From Mycoplasma sp. NEAQ87857 (lineage in GTDB: Bacteria; Bacillota_I; Bacilli_A; Mycoplasmatales; Metamycoplasmataceae): DNA of 64,000 nucleotides. Position 1 is the first letter of the stretch; every line of letters begins with the position of its first letter. The stretch is taken from contig NZ_CP045542.1 in NCBI RefSeq assembly GCF_009792315.1, positions 496,001 to 560,000 of the forward strand, read 5' to 3'. The position numbers and the translations under genes were made by a program. The notes beneath the pieces were generated by a model. That model saw only the letters and a program-made list of their open reading frames with translations, had not been told where the DNA came from and made no database searches. Shown here one piece after another: positions 28,141-41,800 of this stretch.

Positions 28141-31100
28141 TATTTTTTCTTTTTGTGTTTAAAGATTCATAGACCAATTAAGAAGAATAATGAACTAGCA
28201 AGTGCTATAGGAGCAAAATATCAATAAGATTTAGCGGTTTTTTGATCACCCTTAACATCATTTATAGCTTTATTTAACATATCAATAGCATTATTAATAT
28301 CTGTATTATTGCTTGAAAGACCTTTGTTGGTCTTACCTAAGATTTTATTTTGTTTAATAAAGCTAATTGCTTTAGTTAATTTATCTTGCTTATCTTTAGA
28401 AACTTTAGCAAATAAATTACTATTAGCTAAGTCATTTGCTTGTTTAAATTTATTAATCAATGTACCATGATGATCATTTAAAGTATCAGTATTATCTTTA
28501 AATTTATTTAAACTTGATTGACTATTGAATGATTTAGCTTTATTAGCTAAATCATTAATTAATTCTGGTTCAAGATTTTCTAAGTTATTAATGTGATTAA
28601 TAGTTTGATCAATTAAATCTTTGATAGATTTAATTGCTTTATTAGCTTTAGTTAATTGTTCTTTAACTTTGTTATTTAATGTGTCTATTTGATCTCTAGC
28701 TTGATCTGGTTGATTATTTAAAATATTAACCGCTTGATTTATAGCATCAGTAATATCTTTAATAATAGGATCTTTAATTTCGTTTGGTAAGAAATTAAAG
28801 TCATTATTGCTAATTAAATTATTTTTATCAGTATTAGCTTTAGCTATAGCATCTTCTAGCTTAATTTTATCTACTAAATTATTAATATCATCTTTGGCTT
28901 TGATGTAATCAGTTGCTTCAGGATCAATAATTGAATTTAAATTAGTATCAATTTGATCTAATGATTGATTAAATTTATCTTTTAAATCACTGGATAAATT
29001 AGAATTATCAATAATTAATTTTGAATTTTGTTTAGTATCTAAATATTGTGTTTTAGCTATAGCGTCTTTAGTTTGATTGATTTTGTTATCTAATTGATTA
29101 ATCAAGTTTGAAATATCAGCTATTTTTGCATTTGGATCATTGATTAAATTATCAATTTGATTAATTAAATCATTAATATCATTAGATAAATTACTTTTAT
29201 CTAATGAATTAACTGATGAATTATTTAAATCATTTAAAACCGCTTTAGCTTGATCAATAATTACTTTAGCTTTAGTATTAACAATCTCTTTAACTAATTG
29301 TTTTGTAGTTTCTTCTACTAATTTAGTATTAGATTTATCAATATTATTAGCTTGATTAATGAGATCTTTGATCTTATTAATTTGATTTGGATATTTATTA
29401 CTATATTTAGATACTAAATCATTAGCATCAATGATAGCTTTGTCCAATTTAGCATTAGCTAAATCATTAAGTAATTTATTATTGTTATCAAAGATATCTG
29501 TTGAATTGTTAATATTTGAAGCATCAGTAGCATTATTAATTGCTTGATTTAAATTATCAACTATAGGTTGATATTTATTATCATCTTTAATTGAATTAAT
29601 ATAATCTTTAACTTTTTTAATAGTTTGATCAATTACAGCATCATTAATAGCTTTATCAACTTTTTCTTTAGCATCTATATAATCTTTTTCACTAGGTTTG
29701 GTTTTATTATTTAATTCTTTTTCAATTTGATCAACCTCATTATTTAAAGTGTCTTTAATCAAAGGATCTAAAGATGATTCATCTTTAGATAAATCTTTAG
29801 CAATATTAATACTATTATCATATTCAGCTTTTTTAATTTCTTTTCTTGCATCCTTATTTGCTTGAATTAAATCATTAGTTGTATTAACAATATCATTAGA
29901 ATTATTATTTGCTAAAGCTTCATTAGTTTTATTAATTAAGTTATTTAACTTATTTGTAAGCTGATTTTTTAGATTATTATCTAATGAAGAATAATTAATA
30001 TTATTAATAATTTCTGTTGCATCTTTAATTACTGCTTTAGCTTTAATTTCTATAAGAGCTTTATTAAGCTCTTTAGTAGCTTCAATTACATCATTGATAT
30101 TATTTGGATCAATATTATTATTGTTTTGAATACTGTTGTTTAATTGATCTATTAGATCCTGATTTTTTGTAGGATCTTTAGTTAATTTATCTAATAAATC
30201 ATTAGCATCGATCATAGTTTTATCAAACTTAGCTTTAGCTATTTCATTAATTAACTTATTGTTATCTTGAATGATTTCGCTAGCTGATTTAATATCGTTA
30301 TCAATTAAACTATTTGTAATTGCATTATTTAAATTATCTAAAATATCTTTATATTTATCATCATTAATTCCATTAATTAATTTCTTAGCATCAACAATAG
30401 TTTTATTTAATTTAGCATTAGCAATAGCTTTTTCTAAATTATTAATAGCTTCTTTTTGTTTATTTTTAAGGTCTAAACTAATAGGATCAGTAATTTGATT
30501 TGATATTTCTTTTGCATTAGTGATTGCTTTATCTAAAGCATTAACCACTTCTAGATAAGCATTATCATTCATTAATTGATCTTTTAAAGCTTTAGCTTTA
30601 ATTAGCTCATTGTTTAATTTAGTGTTATCTAAAACATTTTCTAAATCTTTTGCTGCTTGAATAATATCATTTGTTAAATCAGTATTTAACTTATCATTAG
30701 CTTTATTTATAGCATTTGAAAGCTTTTGATTAATACCAGAATCTTCAACTGTATTTAGATAGTTTTCTGCTAAATTAATAATATTAGTTAATTGATCTTT
30801 TGCATCAGTTAAACTATTTAACCTATTATTTGCATTATTTAATGATTCATTTAACTTATTAATTTCATTATTAATTGATTCTATAGTAGCATTAGCATCA
30901 TTTAAATGATTTGTTGCATTAGAAGTAGTTGATGGTAAATTACCTTTTAAGTTAGTATCTGTAGCTTTAGTATTGTTATTTAATCAATTATTAGCTTGAT
31001 TGATTAAATCTTGTAATTGACTTTTAGCTCTAGTTAAAGCTAAATTAGCATTATCTTTTTCAGATTTTGCTACTTGATCACCAATAAGATTATTTCAAGC

Positions 31101-34100
31101 ATCATTTAAGTTATTTTTATAAGTATCTAATTTTGATAAGTAATTATTAAAACTATCAATATTATTAATTAAATCACTATTAGCATTTACAATTGCAGAT
31201 TTAATATATTGATATAAATCATTCAACTTATCTTTTGCATTAGTAAATGCATTTTTTAATTCTAAAGGACTTAAAAGATAATTATCAGTAGTTTTAGCAT
31301 CTATATATTTATCTAATGTTGCTTTAACTTCTATATCTCTAGCATTTAATTGATTTAATTTATTAAATGCTAATAATTTATTTTCAAAAGTATGATTTGG
31401 ATCTTTGATATAGCTATCAAAGATTGAAATTAAACTTGAAGGAACTGCAGTTTTATTGGTAATAGCTTTAGTTAATGCAGCTAAAGCATTAGCTAATTTA
31501 GTTGATAATTCATTAACTTTTGCATCAATATTATCTGCAGTATTACCAACTGCTATTAAATTATGAACTTGATTTTTAACGTCATTTAATTCATTGATAC
31601 TATTAGTTAAAGCTAAATTAGATTGATCATTAATGATGTTATTTAAATCATTGTTATAAGCATTAGTGATCTTATTTAATACTTTAGCAGCATCGATTTT
31701 CTTTTGATCAATATTAGTTCATTTATCTAAATCATCTAATTTTTCATTAATCTCTTGAATTTTAACTGCTGTTTGTAAACTAGCTTGGACATTAGCCAAT
31801 TTCGCTTCCAATTCATTAGCTAAATCATTTAAATTTAATCTTTTAAGCTCTTGAATTACTTTTTTAGCATTAGCAATATATTGATTAGATTTAACTTCAA
31901 TTAATATTCTATTTAAATCATTAATCGCATTATTTAGCTCATTAACTGTATTAGCAGTATTTTTAGCTGCTTCTGCAGTAGCTATAGCATTAGTTAATTT
32001 AACTAAATTATTGTCTTTGATCTTATTAGTATTTTTAATTCCTTTAGCTAAAGTGATTAATTTAGTTAATTCATCTTTAACTAAATTAACTTTAGCATTA
32101 GCTTTTAAATTACTTATTGCTTGATTTAAATTATTTTTAGCATCATTAATATCACTAGTATTTAAACCATTGTAATTAGAATTTAAAATTTGATTTACCT
32201 TAGCTAATGCATTATCAAATTGATCTTGAGATGCTTTATTAGCATCAATATAGCTTGAAGCAGTTTTGTCAATTAAATCATTAGCTACTTTAGCTAAAGT
32301 ATTTCTTAAATCACCCATTGTATTATTTAAGATTTTAGCTTTAATTAAAATAGTATTATTAGATGAAGCGTTTGCATTATTAACTGAATTAATTTCACTT
32401 AATAATGAAGCATTTTGAACTTCATTTTTTAAAGCAGTTTTTTGACCAATAGTTAAATTAGACAACTGATCAATTTCGCTATTAGTAGTATTTTTTAAAC
32501 TATTTAAACGATTATTACCATCTAAATTATCTAAAGCAGTTTTTAAATTGATTATTAAGATTGAAATGTTATCTAAATCAATAGATTTACCTTTTAAATG
32601 ATTAATATCATTAATATTTTCAACTTTAGAAGTATTATTAACTGCATTATAAGCTCGTTTTAAAGCGTTTTTAGTTGATTCTGAAGAGTTAATAAACTCT
32701 TTAGAATCAAAATTATTTCCAGCTATAGTATTTAAATTATTTAATACATCAATTAACTTTTTATATTCTTTATTTAAAGTATTTGCTTTAGTTGTTATAT
32801 GAGCTATTTGATCTTCTTTTGCGTTATTAATTGCTTCTTTTAATTCATCCTTAGCAGAAGTAGCTAAATAATTTAATTGATCAATTTGATCTTTTGCCAT
32901 AGCTTTAATATTATTTAATCTTGCTTGAATAGCATCTGATTTAGCTTGTTTAATTGCATTATCTAACTCTATTGCTGCTTGCACTTTTGCTAAATCAGTA
33001 ATATCTGCTTGAGTTTGTTTAGCTTTGGCAGTAGCTATAGCTTGATCTAAAGAGTTTTTAATGTTATTAGAGAAACTAGATTTATATTGATCATTATCAT
33101 ATTCTACATTTGTATTTCATTTATTTAATTCAGCTTCAGCATTCGCTATAGCTTCAGCTAAAGCAGCATCTGCTGCAGCTTTAGTTTTAATAGGTAATTG
33201 ATTATTAAATGATTCAATTTTAGTTAATTTATCTTTAGTATTAATATTAACTATTAAATTAGTATCTACTGAATCTTTAGAATTAATACTTCCATTAACT
33301 ATTACTGAAGGATTGGTACTTACAGATATAGCATTAGTAATTTCAGTATCTAATGAATCGTTTTTAGTTAAATCATTATTAAGATCTTTGATTAAATTAT
33401 TAATTTCAATTGCTTTTTTAAGTTCTTGAATAAATAGATTTTTAGCATTTTCTACATCAGCCAAATTATTTAACTTATTATATTCAGTAGAAAGTTTATT
33501 TAATTTAGTTTCTATATTACTTAAATAACCTGAAGCATCAGTAACTACATTATTATTAAATCCGCTATTAGCTGAATTAGCTTTATCATCTAAAGAAATT
33601 AAATTCTTAACTGCAGATAATGCTGTTTTATATTCTTCTCCTGAAGAAGATAATTTAATTTTTTCTTCATCATTTTCAGTATAAATAGGAATACTGGTTT
33701 TGATTTTACTAAATACTTTATCAATGGTAGTAGCATTACTATAAGCTTTAACTACTAGGGTTAAATTATGATTTGGATCTTGAATATAGTTTTTAAAAGC
33801 ATTAGACATAGTAGTATCTAAATTAGTTAAAGAATCTATTTCTTTAACTAATTGTGCTCTAGCATCATTTACTTTAGTAGTTAATAAATTAGCTTTTTGA
33901 TTAATAGTTTGATAAATATCTTTAGTAGTACTTCAATAAATAGCATCTAATTGACTTCTAGCTTCATCTACTAAATTTAAAAGATTTTTTAGGATATTAT
34001 TGCTTGGAAATTCATTAACTAATGATGAAACTCTATTGTTAATACCATCTCCCATTTTATCTTTAGCTAATTTAGCGTTTAATCTAGCTTCTTGAAGTTG

Positions 34101-37100
34101 CATTTCTTTAACTAAAACATTATTTTTTATCTCTTTGATTGAATTTGCTGTAGATCCAGCTCTATTAATTTCATCTTTAACTCTATTAATCATTCTTAAT
34201 AAAGTAGATGATTCTACAGTTAAATTATTAGCATCTAATTTAGTTTTTAAAGCTTGTGCTTCATAAATTTTTACTAAAGCTTGGTTAATTGCATCTTGCT
34301 TTCAGTCAGCAATATTAATTACTGATACTAAAGCATTTATATCATTAGTTAAATCATTTGCACTATTAGCATGAGCTATTTTATTAGCTTTTGCAGTATT
34401 TACTGATGATTGAAGGTAAGCATTTACATTATTATTGAATTTACCTGTAGCAATTGATTTTTCTACTAAACTAATTATGTGATCCAGTTCATTAATTTTA
34501 TTACTTAAAATTAAATTACCATCTAATGCATTAATTGCATTAGATATTCTAGTAGCATGAGCTTCTAAATCTAATCTTGCACCATCTAAAGCACCATTTG
34601 ATGTTATAGTAGTAATATTATTAGTTAAATTTCGTTTAATATTTCCACTATCATCCATATTTGATAATAATGCAGCTTTAGCATTTCTAAGTTCTTGTTT
34701 TAAATTAGATGAAGCGTTATTATAGTTATTTCTTTGATTTTGATCTAATACAACATTGGTAATTAAATGATTAGCTTTAGTCATTAAATTAAAAGTTGTG
34801 GTTGCTTGAGCATCTATTGCTTGAAGTTTAGCTACATAGTTATTAATATCGCTTACACTATCATTATCATTAATTCGTCTTTTAAAGTTATATTTTTGAA
34901 TTTCATCAAAGTGAATTAAAGCATCTATTTCAGCTTTTTTATTATTAATAAATACTTCTTTACCATTTAATCCATCAATATAACCTTTTAAACTTTTGAC
35001 TAAAGGTTCAAAAGTTCTTTTGCCTAAATCTTGATTAATAATAAAATCATTTATTGATCTTAAATCATTGATGTTAGTAGTTAATCAAGAATTAATTCTA
35101 TTAATAGTATTATTTAACTCAGTTTTAGCAACATTATTAGCTAAAGTATATACAACATCATTTTTTATTGCCATATATCTTGCAATTTGTTCTTTAGCTT
35201 CATTTGCAAGTTCATTAATATCACTTAATTCTTGAATTAAATCTCTAGCTCCTTGATTAAAAGTTTTACCGTGTCTAGTTCATATATTATTTTGTCAATG
35301 ACTTGAAGTTAAATTGTTTTTATATCTATTTTTAAATCCGCTACTAAAGTTATTAAAGCTATCAATTGAAGCTTTTAAGTTAGTTAAAACACTTTCACCA
35401 TTTAATGCTTGTTTAGCATTAGCTAAACTTCCATAAACCATACTATTATCCATAAAGTTATCAATAGTTTCTTTAGAGGTTTGATTTTTAAAGGTTTTAG
35501 GATTATGTTGAATTTTAAGTTTATATTGTCCATTATCTTGTCTTTCAAATAATGGTTTGAATTTTTGGTCTACTAATGTATCAAATTCAGTTTTATATTC
35601 AGCATCTGAATATAAATATCTATTACTTCTTCTTATAGTATCATCAGTGTTATCTTGTAAGTATTTAATTGCTTTATATAATGCAACATTATCTCTATTA
35701 GTATCAGGATCACCATTAAAATCAATTAAATATCTAATAAGATCTTTAGCTTGATCAAGGGTTTCTTGATTATAAACTTCTTCAATATAAAATGCTTTTA
35801 AAGCATCATCAAATAAATCTAATCTCTTTAATTTATCAAAATTAGTTAAATTGGTCAATCCATTTAATGAATTGTATTTAGCATTTAAATCAGTAATATC
35901 GCTTTTAAGATGTTCTATTACACTATTAAGATCATTAGGTACAAAACCATTAGCATTATATGCATCATGTTTTAATAATCCATTAGTAAATTTATTAGTT
36001 AAATTATTAAATGCTTGATCAAAAGCATCTTTATTTTCTTTTGAAGCAAATTTATATTTTGCTAAGGTTTCTTTGTTGCTGGTATTTCTTATTAAATTAC
36101 CAATTTCTTTAATTCCTTTTAAAGTTCCATCACCATCTAAAACCTTTTTAGCAGTTTCGCTTAATTTTAAAGCTTCATTAACAATAATTCCAAACGCATT
36201 TTGTCTACGTTGTCATTGATCTGTAATAGTTTTATTATAAAATGCTTCAATTGATTTTTTTCTATATTGATTTCTAATATCATTATCAATATAACTTGAA
36301 TGTAAAGCTAATAAAGCTCCATGAATAGCTTGGTCAAATAATTTATCAACTTTATCAAATGAAGCTTTAATTTTTGTTACATAAGAATCATAATTATCAG
36401 TTTTGTATGGAGCTACTATATATCTACCATTATCATTGTTTAATATCGTAGTTTTATCATTAGTGGTATAAATAGCATTTGTATTGAATTTAGTTTTATC
36501 TTTTGCTTCAGCAACATAATCTTTAAGTATTTGATTACCTTCATTAACAATAGCTGTAATATCTTCTTGTCTTAATTGAGCAGCGTTAGATTTAATATAG
36601 TCATTTAAACTAAATACTTCTTTAAATAAATCATTTCAATCAAACTCATAACCATTAAAAATATGAGGATTATTGCTATCAAAGAAGTTTTTCTTATAAG
36701 TATTTTTATCATCTTTAGAAATTGCTATCAACACATTATTTCAATCTAAACTATCTAATTCAGTTACATTAAACCCAATAGAATTACTATCTCCGAAGTT
36801 ATTTCTAGATATAGTTCATTTTCTAGAGTTATTTGAAATGCTTGAAGGAGCAGTAAAAACAAAGTTTTGTCCTTCTAAAGGATTTAGCATACCAAAACCA
36901 TAACTTGTATTTAATCAATTTACTCTATCTACATCTCTTGCAGAACTTGCATGAAATGTGATACCTGATTTTTGATATTCATTTAAATTATTATTGCTAT
37001 TTGCATTATATACATCTTGATTTGGATCTTTTACTCTACCTTGAACTTCAATTAAGCTACCATTATCTTTTTGATAATATTTATAATCTGCAATAGGTAA

Positions 37101-38621
37101 AGAGAAATTGATTTTAGTACTATTCTTTTTGTAAGAATTAATTTTTACTGGAAGTGGTCTATTGGTTGTGCGTTTATGAACTCAGAAATTACCTACAGCT
37201 AAATTACCTCTTTTACCTTGACCTGAAAGCACATTAGCATCAAAAGTTAAATAATTAGTTGCTCCTATATATGATGCATCTTGATTTCTTGAAGCTGAAG
37301 AAGGTTTTCAAAAATCTTTCTTTTTGAACTTCATTTCAATATAAATATGAGTACCTGATTGATCTGAGGGTCTAATTTCTCTAGCATTTCAACTAAGTTG
37401 TAATGCATTACCAAATGTTGAAGCTAATGAATTTAAATCTCTAATACCAGAAGCTATATTTGCTGCATTACCATAAATATTTTGATAAGAGTGTGATTGA
37501 CTTAAAAATTGTCCATTAATTCCTGCAGATAGCATTCCTGTATTTAATCCATTGGTGTTAGTATGATTAATATCTTGCTCTAATAATCTTCAATTACCTA
37601 CTATTTTAGGATAACCAAATGATAAATTAGTTCTTCCAGCATCTCAATATACTGCATCATATAAAGATCTTAAAGTATCATCGCTATTTCCATATCTTCT
37701 AAAAATTGGTAATCCACTAGCATTATTTCCAATACCTAAAACAGTATTTTTAGAGTTGAAATTGATTTTATGATGCTTTAAATTAAAAGTAAATTCTTTA
37801 GTTCCGATGTTGCTTCTAAAATTATTATCTTGAGCAACTCAAGTTACTTTAATATCTTGAGTTCTTCCTTGAGAATCAGTAGTTACTGGTTCAAAATCAT
37901 CTGATCAAACGATGTTCATTCTCATTAAGGTGTTTCAAATATCAGGTAAACCACCTATTCAAGCTACGTTTTGAGGATCTTGTAGATTTTGCATACCAAA
38001 TTCAAATCTATAAGTTTGCTCTTTTGCATCTAATCCACCATCATCAACTCTAACTACTTTAACAAATTGCTCAGCTCCACCTTTTCTTGTTGTTATAGTT
38101 CTAAAAAGTGAATCAGGAAACTCATTACTTTTACTTACAATTAAATATTTGTTTTGATTATTAAACTCATTAACTCTATCAACTAATAAACTATTAGTTA
38201 AATTAGTTAAATTACCTGAATTAAAATCATTTAAGTATTGAGTTTGAGAATTACTATTATTTAAAACATCAGGTTTATAGTAAGAATAAATACCATTTTC
38301 ACCATATCTTACATAACGCTTACCATTAGAGTTTTGTAAATTAAATCTTGAATTAAACAATGTTGAATAAGTTGAATTAAAATCATAAAATGTGTTATCT
38401 ATAGTAAAATAATCACTGTATTTAGCAGTGACATATTTATTAATAGTATCTTGAGTGAAAAAATATTGTTGATTTCTATTGCTTTCTATTCTAGTTGGTA
38501 AATGATCTTGATATTTTTGATTATTATTTGAATCTGATGCAGCTACTGAAGTTAATGAAGCAACAAGCGTTGTTGATGCTATTACCATAAATGGTACTTT
38601 TGTAATCTTTTTTCTTTTCAT
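28140..38621 (-). CDS. giant surface protein A (3493 residues)
   Basis: One continuous frame when UGA is Trp. The ATG at 38621 has AAAAGGAG in front; a start 17 codons upstream lacks this. Residues 1-30 are a signal sequence (basic start, core VIASTTLVASLTSVAAS) without a lipobox cysteine. Residues 30 to about 750 form a non-repetitive, aromatic-rich and β-looking head. From about 900 to 3460 the protein is a helical repeat array, with units such as LTIGQKTALKNEV followed by ILNNTMGDLRNTL, which resemble FIVAR/Ebh-type modules of staphylococcal matrix-binding proteins. A membrane helix near 3470-3488 and the tail FKHKKKK anchor it. It is probably an adhesin or surface fibre. It is paralogous to gene B along its length and has its own TA-tract promoter. 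Confidence 0.9.
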
Positions 38622-38676
38622 ATGCTCCTTTTTATATAGTTTTTTAATAATTTCTAAAATTGATAATTGCACAAAT

Positions 38677-38696
38677 TATATATATATATATATATA
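38677..38696 (-). repeat. (TA)10 tract in the promoter of surface gene A
   Basis: Ten TA units merge into TATAAT in the leftward direction, followed by ATTTGTGCA, 56 bases before the start codon. The matching tract of gene B has nine units with the flanks ACACC and ATTTGTTGCA, so the unit number differs while the flanks are conserved. Confidence 0.85.
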
Positions 38697-38720
38697 ATCA
38701 GGGTGTAATTGAATACTTAG

Positions 38721-38746
38721 ATAAATATCAAACTATAAAAGTTTTT
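38721..38746 (-). promoter_or_regulatory. conserved promoter-upstream box, gene A
   Basis: ATAAATATCAAACT followed by A/G and TAAAAGTTTTT recurs at 49887-49912. Both copies begin exactly 25 bases beyond the end of their TA tract. This is a likely regulator or UP-element site, or simply preserved duplication. Confidence 0.6.
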
Positions 38747-38775
38747 TATTTATCTAAATTTTTTTAATTTTTGAA

Positions 38776-38815
38776 TAAAAAATAAAAATTCCCAAGTATT
38801 ATACTTAGGAATTTT
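38776..38815 (-). terminator. terminator of surface gene B
   Basis: The arms AAAATTCCCAAGTA / TACTTAGGAATTTT have one mismatch and lie 12 bases after the gene B stop, followed leftward by TTTATTTTTTATTC. The same hairpin type is found upstream of gene B at 49953. Confidence 0.8.
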
Positions 38816-38826
38816 GAAAAAATGAG

Positions 38827-41800
38827 TTATTTTTTCTTTCTTGTAAATATTGCACCCACTATAAATGCTAGTGAAGCAATTAAAGTAATTGGGAATAAAT
38901 ATCAAGCGGCTTTATTAGTTTTATTTGCTCCATCAATATCATTGATAGTTCTATCTAATAATTCTATAGCAGTAGTTATTTGATTATGATCGTTGGTTAA
39001 ACCTTTATTGCTATTACCTAGAATTTTATTAGATTTAATAAATTCAATAGCATCAGTTAAATTATTTTGTTTATCTGGATTAGTTTTAGCAAATAAATCA
39101 CTATCAATTAAATCATTTGCTTGATTGAATTTATTAATTAATTCTCCATGTTTATCATTTAACGCATTAGAATCATCTTTTAATTGAATTATACTTGATT
39201 CATTGTTTAATGTTTTAGCTTTGTTAGCTAAATCATTAATTAATTCAGGTTCAATATTTGGTAAATTGCTAATGTGATTTATAGTTTGATCAATTAAATC
39301 TTTGATTAATTTAATTCCTTTAGCAGCTTTATTGAATTGTTCTTTGATTTTATTGTTTAATTTTGTTATTTGATCTTTAACTTTAGCTGGATGGTTATTT
39401 AAAACATCAGTTGTTTGGTTTATAGCATCATTGATTGCTTTAATAATTGGATCTTTAATATTGTTTGGTAATAAAGTAAATTCATTATTATTAATTAAAT
39501 TATTTTTATCTTTCTTAGCTTTGATTATTGCATCTTCTAATTTAATTTTATCTACTAAATTAGTAATTTTATCTTTGGCTTTAGCATAATCAATCACTTT
39601 AGGATTCTTGATTTTATTTAATTCTTTATCGATATTATCAACTAAATTATTAAATTTGTCTTTAAGATCATTAGATAAATTAGAATTATTAATTTCTTTT
39701 TTAGCTTTTTGTTTGGTATCTAAATAATTTGCTTTTGCTATAGCATCTTTAACTTTATCTACAGCTTTATTTAGTTGATTAATTAAATTATTAATATCAT
39801 TTTCATTAGCTTCTTTATCGTTGATTAAGTCATTAATTTGTTTAATTAAATCCTTGATTTCTTTTGATAAATTGATTTTATCTACTGGATTAACTAAAGA
39901 ATTATTTAAATCTTTTAATACATCTTTAGCATCTTTAATCGCTACTTTAGCTTTGGTATTAATGATTTCTTTGACTAATTCTTTAGTAGCTTCTTCAACT
40001 AATTTAGTATTAGATTTATCAAGTTTATTTATCTTATCAATAAGATCTTTGATCTTATTGATTTCATTAGGATATTTATCTTTTAATTTATTAATTAAAT
40101 CATTTGCATCAATAATAGTCTTATCTAACTTAGCATTAGCTAAATCATTGAGCAATTTATTATTTTTATCAAATATCTCTTTAGAATTATTGATATTTGA
40201 ATTATTAGTTGTATCAGTTATTGATTTATCTAATTTATCAACTATAGGTTGATATTTATTATTGTCTTTAATTGAATCAATATAGTCTTTAACTTTTTTA
40301 ATTGTTTTATCAATTACAGCATCATTGATTGCTTTGTCAACTTTTTCTTTAGCATCCTTGTAATCTTTTGCTGAAGGATCAGTTTTATCTTTTAATTCAT
40401 TTTCAATTTCATTAACCTTATTATGTAAATCTTCTTTAGTTTTTGGATCTAAGGTTGAATCATTTTTAGATAAGTCATTAGCAATATCAACACTATTATC
40501 ATATTCAGCTTTTCTAACTTCTTTATCCGCTTCTTTTATACCTTTATCTAAATTATTAATTGCTTGATTGATATCTTCTTTTGAAGAATTATCATTAATC
40601 TGATCTTTAACTTTATTGATTAAATTATTTAGATTTTCTTTAAGTTCATTTTTCTTATTGTCATTTAATATTGAATTATCAATATTATTAATTATTTCAT
40701 TAGCTTCATTAATTTTAGTTTTAGCTTTGGTGCTATTAATATCGTTGTTTAAATTACTTGTAGCTTGATCGACTTTAGATGTATCATCTTTATTAATATT
40801 GTTATTGATGATAATACTATTATTTAAATTATCAATTAACTCTTTATTTTTATTAGCATCTTTTGCTAATTCATTTAATAATTCTTTTGCATCAACATTT
40901 GCTATATCTAATTTAGCTTTAGCAATTTCGTTGATTAGTTTATTGTTATCTTGATCTATTTTTTTAGCAGATTTAGTATTGTTGTTTAACAAACTATCTT
41001 TAATTGCTTGATTTAACCCATCGTTGATATCTTTGTATTTATCATCGCTAATTTCTTTAATTAATTCTTTTGCATCAATGATAGTTTTATTTAATTTAGC
41101 ATTTGCTATAGCTTTAGTTAAATCTTTAATAGCTTCTTTTTGTTTATTTTTTAAATCATTAGTAATAGGTTGGTTAGATATTTCATCAAGTACATCTTTT
41201 GTATTAGAAATTGCTTCATTTAAATCACTAACAACATTATTATATAAATCATTATTTTCTAAACTGTCTTTTAAATCTTTAGCTTTAATTAGCTCATTCT
41301 TTAATTTAGTATTATCTAAAACATTTTCTAAATTATTAGTTGAATCAATAATATTATTAACCATATCATCATTTAATGCTGGTTTAGCAGCTTCAATTGC
41401 ATCTAAAAGAGTTTTATTTAGATCACTATCATCTACTGTTTTTAAATATTTTTCAGCATCATTAATAATATTATTTAACTTATCTTTAGCTAGATTTAAA
41501 TCGTTTAATCTATCTATGGCATCAGTTAATGATTTAGTTAATTTATCAATATCTGTATTAATTGTATTTAATGTAACATCATTATCATTTAAATTATTAG
41601 ATACTTCTGTAATTACCGTAGGTAAATCACCTTTTAAATTAATATCAGTATCTTTAGTATTGGCATTTAATCAATCATTTGCTTGATTGAGTAAATCTTG
41701 TAATTTATTTTTAGCTAAATCTAAGTTTAATTTATTATTGTTGTTTTCTAAATTAACTTTTGCATCACCATTTAACTTACTTAAAGCATCATTTAAGATG

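Noticed and set aside
39821-41686. Long open frames on the plus strand opposite surface gene B
   Set aside because: They are antisense to Asn/Lys/Leu-rich helical repeats and give monotonous Leu/Ser/Ile sequences with no ribosome sites; shadows of the real gene.
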